The translations under genes were made by a program, and so were the position numbers. DNA of 64,000 bases from Clostridiales bacterium (GTDB lineage Bacteria; Bacillota; Clostridia; Christensenellales; Borkfalkiaceae): NCBI GenBank assembly GCA_015069565.1, contig SVIJ01000002.1, forward strand, positions 1 through 64,000, written 5' to 3'. Shown in pieces: positions 56,500-64,000 of this stretch (its first letter is position 1; each line of letters starts with the position of its first letter). Below the pieces are notes generated by a model. That model had not been told where the DNA came from and searched no databases. It was given only the letters and a program-made list of their open reading frames with translations.

Positions 56500-57228
56500 T
56501 TACAATAGATTTTTTAACCGTTCTTTGAGCTTTGCAAGCGCCTTGCGCTCCATACGCGAAACGGTCATCTGGGAAACGTTCAGGCGCGACGCCGTTTCCG
56601 TTTGCGAAAGGTTTTCGATAAACCGAAGCTGTAAGATTTTTCGTTCGAGCTCGGGGAAATCATCCATTGCCGCCGCGAGCGTTTCTCTAAGTTCCAACCG
56701 TTCAAAGCCGCTATCCTGCGCGGGGAGCAAATCCCCCAGCGTCCTGCCGTCTTCATCGCCGCCGACCTGCTGATCGAGCGATACCGTGCCGCCGACTTCG
56801 AGCGCTTCGATCACTTCTTCTTCGGATAAATTGAGCGCCGCCGCGATGGTGCGGACTTCGGGCACGGAGCCGTTTTCTGCAAGATACCGTTCGGCAAAGC
56901 GGCGGATATCCAAGTTAAGCTCGCTCAATTTTCTCGGCACTTTCACCATTCTTGCGTGGTCGCGGAAGTAGTTTTTCAGCTTGCCCGTAATCGTGGGAGT
57001 GGCGAACGTCGAGAACTGCAATCCGCGCGCTTCGTCAAAGCTGTCGATCGCTTCCAAAAGATACATGGTGGCTTCCTGCACCAAATCTTCATACGCAACG
57101 CCGCGGCCTACGAACTTCTTGGCGAGAATCTCGGCTATGTACAGGTATTTTTCAGCGATTTGGTTGCGAATGGCAACGTCCTTCGTCTGCCTGTATTTTG
57201 TAAAAAGTTCGTGAATATTCTCGGACAT
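56500..57228 (-). CDS. SigB/SigF-type RNA polymerase sigma factor
   Basis: A sigma-70 group 3 factor of 242 residues with region 2 (YLYIAEILAKKFVGRGVAYEDLVQEATMYLLEAIDSFDEARGLQFSTFATPTITGKLKNYFRDHARMVKVPR contains the 2.1-2.4 pattern), region 3 (VRTIAAALNLSEEEVIEAL) and region 4 HTH (LSQTETASRLNVSQMTVSRMERKALAKLK). It resembles stress (SigB) or sporulation (SigF/SigG) sigma factors. The upstream STAS and GHKL genes are the typical partner-switch regulators. No other sporulation gene is in the window, so a general stress role is as likely. The ATG lies 3 bases after the upstream stop. Confidence 0.9.
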   Translation of the reverse strand: MSENIHELFTKYRQTKDVAIRNQIAEKYLYIAEILAKKFVGRGVAYEDLVQEATMYLLEAIDSFDEARGLQFSTFATPTITGKLKNYFRDHARMVKVPRKLSELNLDIRRFAERYLAENGSVPEVRTIAAALNLSEEEVIEALEVGGTVSLDQQVGGDEDGRTLGDLLPAQDSGFERLELRETLAAAMDDFPELERKILQLRFIENLSQTETASRLNVSQMTVSRMERKALAKLKERLKNLL

Positions 57229-57231
57229 GGG

Positions 57232-57585
57232 TTAACCTTCAAATGCAATCGCGAGCACTTTGCCCGTTTCATCCTTTTCGTATTCTACGTTTCCGATGAG
57301 CGCGGAAAGCAGGGCGTAGGAAATCTCATCCGTTTCGTCCATCGAAGGCGCGCCAGCGTCTTCACCGACGAGCTTGCAGGCAAGCGTTTCGCCTACGCGG
57401 AAGGTCAGGCTTGCGCTCGAAAAGCCGTTGCGCTGTAAAATGAGCAGGGCTTCCGTCACGCACACCTTGTAGTCTTCGGCAGAGTCTACGTCAAAGCCAG
57501 CCACCGAGCAAAGTCCGCCGACGGTGAGTCTTACCGTGGTCATATATTCCCCGTTGAGGGGCATTTTGATCGAAAAAACGTTCAT
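57232..57585 (-). CDS. Degenerate RsbW-like anti-sigma factor
   Basis: The 117-residue protein (from ATG 57585 behind GGAGATTGTGTAAT; the track has 57594) keeps the first half of the RsbW fold (PLNGEYMTTVRLTVGGLCSVAGFDVDSAEDYKVCVTEALL). The N-box Asn expected after EA (EACTNAI in the family) is missing, and no G1/G2 glycine boxes are seen. It probably cannot bind ATP in the usual way but may still bind the STAS protein or the sigma factor. It lies between the STAS and sigma genes, the usual place of the anti-sigma gene. Confidence 0.7.
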   Translation of the reverse strand: MNVFSIKMPLNGEYMTTVRLTVGGLCSVAGFDVDSAEDYKVCVTEALLILQRNGFSSASLTFRVGETLACKLVGEDAGAPSMDETDEISYALLSALIGNVEYEKDETGKVLAIAFEG

Positions 57586-57586
57586 A

Positions 57587-57895
57587 TTACACAATCTCCA
57601 TACGGCTACCGAGCGCGCAGATCGCGAACAGTTTTTTGATGCGCGCCTGCAACCCGAGCAGGCGTACGCGGTTGCCGTCCTTTTCCGTAAGCTTGGAAAT
57701 TTTTACAAACACGCCGAGCGTGGTGCTGTCGATGAAGGCAAGATCGGTGCAATCAAAAGCGATCGTGCGCTTGTTTTCGTTGTACGCGCTTTCCACAACG
57801 GCGAAAAAATCGTCCGCGTTGCCCACGTCGATGTCCCCCGAAAGGGCAATTTTCAGCTCGTCGTTTTCCACGCCGAGTACGGTGATTTCTTTCAT
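57587..57895 (-). CDS. STAS-domain anti-anti-sigma factor
   Basis: The 102-residue STAS protein (RsbV/SpoIIAA type) has KIALSGDIDVGNADDFFAVV and the phosphorylation site DLAFIDSTTLGVFVKI, where the Ser after ID is the usual kinase target. When unphosphorylated it should bind the anti-sigma partner and free the sigma factor. It is the first gene of the operon. Confidence 0.9.
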   Translation of the reverse strand: MKEITVLGVENDELKIALSGDIDVGNADDFFAVVESAYNENKRTIAFDCTDLAFIDSTTLGVFVKISKLTEKDGNRVRLLGLQARIKKLFAICALGSRMEIV

Positions 57896-57939
57896 TTAAG
57901 TATACCCCCTGTTAGGTTAGATCTTACTAATTTGTTTAT

Positions 57940-57968
57940 AAACAAAAAACGCGTTTTTTCAAACGCAT
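57940..57968 (-). terminator. Terminator of the tsaD-permease operon
   Basis: On the minus strand GCGTTT-GAAA-AAACGC followed by GTTTTTTG. Confidence 0.75.
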
Positions 57969-57969
57969 T

Positions 57970-58977
57970 TTATAGAATTCCTGCAAAAATCAGGTTGCAA
58001 AGCAGCCCAACCACCACGGCAACGGCATACAGCACGCCGATCAAAATCAAGTTGCGCTTCCATCTTCGCGTGTTGCGAAGGAGCACCACAAAGCCGAGCC
58101 CTGCGTTCGCGCAAAGCCCTGCGACGCAGCTGCCGAAGGCAATCGTTCCGTCCAAAAACGCGGTGGTGATAAAGACGGACGACGCGCAGTTGGGGATCAG
58201 CCCGACCAAGGACACGAGCAGGGGCTGTAAAAGCAGGTGTTTACTCATGAACGCGGTGAAGTTGGCTTCCCCCACAAAGTGGATAATTGCGCCGAGTACG
58301 AAATTGAAAGCGAACATCAACGCGGCAATTTTCAAGGCGTGCAAAATCGGGCCTACCACGTAGGTCATAAAGGGGCGGTTGTCGTCGTGCGGCCTTCCGC
58401 AGGAGCAGCCTTCTTCCACGCCCATGTCTTCAAAGTACCGAACCATGAAAATTTCGTGGACGGTTTCGGGGGCTCTTGCGCCCGTCACGGCGTCGATAGA
58501 ACGGGCTTCAAGGCGTACCTGCCCCCGTCCTATGAGTTTTAACAGCCCATCTGCGGCATAGCCAACGCCGATGCCGACGACGATTTTTATCGCCACCATA
58601 CTCAGCACGGAAATGGCGGCGTTTGCGTTCCCCGACGAGAGCATAATGATAAACGCTTCGTCGCTTGTGGATAAGAAAATGGCAAGCAAAGTGCCCACCG
58701 TGATGTATTTTTGTTCGTAGAGCTTTGCCGCCAAAACGGAAAATCCGCATTGCGGAATCAAACCCGTTGCCGAGCCGATCACAGGCCCTAATTTGCCCCC
58801 TAATTTTCCCGAAGTGGCAAGGCTCGTCTTGTTTTCCAGTAGCTGTAAAACAACGTAAATCAGAAGCAGCCAAGGGAGCAGGGGAAGGGTGTCTAAAAAG
58901 GCGTGGGAAGTATTTTCCCACAGGAATTCCCAAAAGGTGTGCGTTTCGTGCGCGGCGTGCAAAAAAAGGTGGCTCAT
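57970..58977 (-). CDS. Multi-pass permease of the ArsP_2 / putative manganese transporter family
   Basis: The 335-residue protein has about ten hydrophobic segments in two similar halves, each with a conserved loop (GLIPQCGFSVLAAKLYEQKYITVGTLLAIFLSTSDEAFII; later GLIPNCASSVFITTAFLDGTIAFG). Between them is a cytosolic Cys/His/Asp-rich stretch (EEGCSCGRPHDDNRPF) that could bind metal. This matches the PF11449 putative heavy-metal/manganese exporter family. ATG 58977 overlaps the tsaD stop (ATGA), so it is translationally coupled to tsaD. Confidence 0.83.
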   Translation of the reverse strand: MSHLFLHAAHETHTFWEFLWENTSHAFLDTLPLLPWLLLIYVVLQLLENKTSLATSGKLGGKLGPVIGSATGLIPQCGFSVLAAKLYEQKYITVGTLLAIFLSTSDEAFIIMLSSGNANAAISVLSMVAIKIVVGIGVGYAADGLLKLIGRGQVRLEARSIDAVTGARAPETVHEIFMVRYFEDMGVEEGCSCGRPHDDNRPFMTYVVGPILHALKIAALMFAFNFVLGAIIHFVGEANFTAFMSKHLLLQPLLVSLVGLIPNCASSVFITTAFLDGTIAFGSCVAGLCANAGLGFVVLLRNTRRWKRNLILIGVLYAVAVVVGLLCNLIFAGIL

Positions 58978-60035
58978 ACTTTGTCCCCCGTTTTCCAAGT
59001 CGCGGAAAGGGGAATGGACGCTTTCGCGTTCAAGTCCATCTTCGCAAAGTTCCCCAAACGGTATTGCACCAAGCCTTCGGAAGCGATCATTGCCGCGTTG
59101 TCCGTGCAGTAGCGTTTTTCAGGCAGGACAAGCTTCAAGCCTTCCTTTTGGCAAGCGGCGTACAGGGTTAGGCGCAGATAATCGTTCGCCGCGACGCCGC
59201 CGCCGACGGTGACGGTGTCCACCCCCGTTTCCTTTGCCGCCATAATCGTCTTTTCCACGAGCACGTCGATTGCGGCGCATTGAAAGGAGCAAGCCACGTC
59301 CGCTTTGGAGAAGTCTTCCCCCTTTTGTTTTTTGGTGTTGCAGTAGTTGATTACCGCCGTCTTTAAGCCGCTATACGAGAAGTTGTATCCGCCGCCACCT
59401 TTGAGCATCTTGGGCATGGGAATACAGGGCGAGCCGTCCATCGCGCACCGTTGTACGTTCGGGCCGCCAGGGTATTTGAGCCCCAAAACGCGCGCCACCT
59501 TGTCGAAGGCTTCGCCTGCGGCGTCGTCGAGCGTCGCGCCTAAGATTTCAAACTCCGCTTCCGTCTTTGCGTACAGGATTGCGGTGTGACCGCCACTTGC
59601 AAGCAGGGTGACGAAGGGTGGCTTTAACGCTTTTTCCACAAGATACGCCGCCGCGATATGTCCACGAATATGGTTGACGGCGATGAGCGGTTTGTTTAAG
59701 GCGTATGCAAATGCTTTCGCAAAGGAAACGCCGACGAGCAACGCTCCCAACAGCCCTGCGCCGTAGGTGACGGCAACCGCGTCGATTTGGTCGTAGGTAA
59801 TCCCAGCCTTCTTGACGGCGCGCGAAACGACGTCCGCAACGGCATCGGTATGCGCGCGGGACGCGATTTCGGGCACTACGCCCCCGAACAGCGCCTGCGT
59901 AGACGCGGAAGACGCGATCTCATCGGACAGGATTTCCCTGCCGCGAATCACCGCCGCCGCCGTTTCGTCACAGGACGATTCAATCCCCAAAATAACGGGA
60001 TCTTTTTTTGTTGGGTCAAAAGTAGGATTATACAT
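58974..60035 (-). CDS. tsaD: tRNA threonylcarbamoyltransferase TsaD
   Basis: TsaD transfers the threonylcarbamoyl group to A37 of ANN-reading tRNAs (t6A) with TsaB/TsaE. The 353-residue protein has ILGIESSCDETAAAVI, GGVVPEIASRAH, the metal-binding NHIRGHIAA (HxxxH), LASGGHT, GGVAANDYLR and the late CTDNAAMIA, all expected. ATG 60035 is preferred; the track's 18 additional residues come from family 1 copy F. TrmO, which further methylates t6A, is encoded at 12857. tsaB and tsaE are not in the window. Confidence 0.95.
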   Translation of the reverse strand: MYNPTFDPTKKDPVILGIESSCDETAAAVIRGREILSDEIASSASTQALFGGVVPEIASRAHTDAVADVVSRAVKKAGITYDQIDAVAVTYGAGLLGALLVGVSFAKAFAYALNKPLIAVNHIRGHIAAAYLVEKALKPPFVTLLASGGHTAILYAKTEAEFEILGATLDDAAGEAFDKVARVLGLKYPGGPNVQRCAMDGSPCIPMPKMLKGGGGYNFSYSGLKTAVINYCNTKKQKGEDFSKADVACSFQCAAIDVLVEKTIMAAKETGVDTVTVGGGVAANDYLRLTLYAACQKEGLKLVLPEKRYCTDNAAMIASEGLVQYRLGNFAKMDLNAKASIPLSATWKTGDKV

Positions 60036-60050
60036 AAAAACCTTGTTTTT

Positions 60051-60146
60051 AGTGAATTGATTTGCCTTGCAAATCGTGAATTGCCGCACAAGCGGCGTGA
60101 ATTGTTTTCCTTTGGAAAACGTGAATTGTAAGGCAACGCCTTACGT
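60051..60146. repeat. Family 1 hairpin-array repeat, copy F (left half only)
   Basis: Four perfect hairpins joined by GTGAATT: GATTTGC-CTT-GCAAATC, GCCGC-ACAA-GCGGC, GTTTTCC-TTT-GGAAAAC and GTAAGGC-AAC-GCCTTAC. No AATTCAC half is present. Confidence 0.93.
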
Positions 60147-60200
60147 TATGGAAAGGGGCAGTAATTGCATACCTGCCCCCTTCATTTTCATGTTTTGCTC

Positions 60201-61298
60201 TTAAAATTTCTTCAAGTAGTCGATTATGAAGCCGTGGATTTCGCCGTCCATAACCGCTTGAATGTCGCCTTTTTCGTAGCCCGTTCTATGGTCCTTTGCC
60301 AAGGTGTAGGGGCAGAAGACGTAGGAGCGGATTTGCGCGCCCCATTCAATCTTTTTCACGTCACCCTTCATTGCTTGCGCTTCTTCTTGACGTTGCTTGA
60401 TTTTCAGTTCCAAGAGCTTGGAGCGGAGCATATTAAAGCACATCGCCTTGTTTTGGAGTTGCGAGCGTTCGTTTTGGCACTGTACCACGATCCCCGTAGG
60501 GAAGTGGGTGATACGAACGGCGGACGCAACCTTATTGACGTTTTGACCGCCTGCGCCGCCCGAATGGTAAATGTCGATACGAATATCGTCGTCGTTGATT
60601 TCCACTTCGTTGTCGTCTTCGACTTCGGGCATAACTTCGAGGGACGAGAAGGACGTTTGACGGCGCTTGTTGGCGTCGAACGGGGAGATACGCACCAAAC
60701 GGTGTACGCCCATTTCCGCCTTCAAATAGCCGTAAGCGTTTTCCCCTTCGACGCGGAACGCAACGCTTTTCAAGCCTGCGCCGTCGCCCGCTTCGCGGTC
60801 AAGTTCAAACACCTTAAAGCCCATCTTTTCGCAGTAGCGGGTGTACATTCTGTACAGCATTTGACACCAGTCACAGGCTTCCGTACCGCCTGCGCCTGCG
60901 TGCAGGGCAAGCATGGCGTTATGGCTATCGTACGGGCCCTTCAAGATAGCGCGGATGCGCATATCTTCGATGTCCTTTTCCGCAACGGCGAGCATTTCGT
61001 CAAGCTCGGCAATCAAGCTTTCGTCTTCCGTTTCTTCAATGAGATCGACGACGTCTTCCGCGTCCGAGAGCGCGGTTTCGCCCGCTTCGTAAGCGTTGAT
61101 TTTCGCGCGCACCTGCGCGATTTCTCTGCCGATCTTCGTCGACTTTTCCAAATCCTGCCAAACGTCGGGGTTTTCCTGTTCCTTTTCCAGTTCCGCAAGA
61201 CGGGGTTTCAAATGCTCGATGTCCAGCGCGTAGCCCGCTTCGTCCAAGACGGTGCGCATGGCTTGTATTTTCAATCTATAATCGTCAGCCTTAAACAT
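60201..61298 (-). CDS. prfB: Peptide chain release factor 2
   Basis: RF2 reads UAA and UGA. The 365-residue protein has SPF in VRISPFDANKRR (RF2 codon recognition), the GGQ loop HSGGAGGQNVNKVASAVRI and ALHAGAGGTEACDWCQMLYRMY. The frame is uninterrupted from the ATG, so the programmed UGA frameshift that autoregulates prfB in many bacteria is absent. AAGGACG before the ATG lies in the end of secA, 8 bp upstream, so it is cotranscribed with secA. Confidence 0.95.
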   Translation of the reverse strand: MFKADDYRLKIQAMRTVLDEAGYALDIEHLKPRLAELEKEQENPDVWQDLEKSTKIGREIAQVRAKINAYEAGETALSDAEDVVDLIEETEDESLIAELDEMLAVAEKDIEDMRIRAILKGPYDSHNAMLALHAGAGGTEACDWCQMLYRMYTRYCEKMGFKVFELDREAGDGAGLKSVAFRVEGENAYGYLKAEMGVHRLVRISPFDANKRRQTSFSSLEVMPEVEDDNEVEINDDDIRIDIYHSGGAGGQNVNKVASAVRITHFPTGIVVQCQNERSQLQNKAMCFNMLRSKLLELKIKQRQEEAQAMKGDVKKIEWGAQIRSYVFCPYTLAKDHRTGYEKGDIQAVMDGEIHGFIIDYLKKF

Positions 61299-61306
61299 AT
61301 TCGTCC

Positions 61307-64000
<2,694 letters not shown>

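Overview
The window looks like one end of a chromosomal contig from an uncultured anaerobic Bacillota (Clostridia-like) bacterium. This is inferred from gene content: a FakA-type fatty acid kinase, KtrAB, IorAB-PaaK-ACT, DUF1846, YqhQ, YugP, ECF vitamin uptake, a SigB/SigF-type partner-switch cassette and a type 2-like IleRS. Almost all promoters read as sigma-70/SigA boxes with exactly 17-bp spacing. I saw no tRNA or rRNA gene, no CRISPR array and no intact phage or IS element. The only transposase-like gene is a REP-associated tyrosine transposase (RAYT).

Layout. 1-4 kb: 3' part of fakA, recG and an orphan HisIE whose HisI half has lost its active-site residues. 4-6.4 kb: an AT-rich accessory islet with two lipoprotein genes sharing a nearly identical 380-bp 3' half, an RHS-like remnant and a membrane protein. 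6.4-15 kb: minD and a small MinE-like gene, ktrAB, DUF1846, a divergent Xre regulator pair, a RAYT, trmO, a metallophosphoesterase and a GNAT. 15-24.5 kb: a UvrD-like helicase with an embedded zinc ribbon and DEDD exonuclease, xseAB, then a probable arylpyruvate-oxidation operon (thioesterase, iorA, iorB, paaK, ACT). 24.6-34.4 kb: a multi-OB-fold lipoprotein, a nucleotidase-guanylate kinase fusion, a flavoprotein, two membrane proteins sharing an unrecognised C-terminal tail, and a CdaR-type regulator. 34.5-43 kb: a candidate small RNA, a phosphohexomutase ORF running without a stop into transketolase, a cobalamin riboswitch with a DUF4430 lipoprotein and an ECF S component, a UDP-sugar pyrophosphorylase and three unknown genes. 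43-53.5 kb: ileS, yfcE, an MDR oxidoreductase, rpmE, a YqhQ-PrmC fusion, prfA, rsmI and yugP. 53.6-64 kb: an M6-like protease lipoprotein, a sigma/anti-sigma/STAS cassette, tsaD coupled to a metal permease, prfB and secA (5' end beyond the window).

The intergenic spaces hold several families of structured repeats. Family 1 is a composite element made of short perfect hairpins separated by GTGAATT (left half) and AATTCAC (right half); at least six copies are present. Family 2 is an approximately 130-bp element that brackets yqhQ-prmC and recurs elsewhere. Family 3 is GTAG-headed REP-like hairpins, two of which lie inside the RAYT gene in opposite orientation. Four genes (ktrB, trmO, a GNAT and the helicase) have consensus promoters placed so close to the ATG that their mRNAs should be leaderless.

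Functionally the window is mostly housekeeping (translation, DNA repair, K+ homeostasis, carbohydrate and amino-acid metabolism), with fused or degenerate versions of standard proteins and a dense set of non-coding repeats as its most distinctive features. All family assignments come from reading the sequence; no database search was run.
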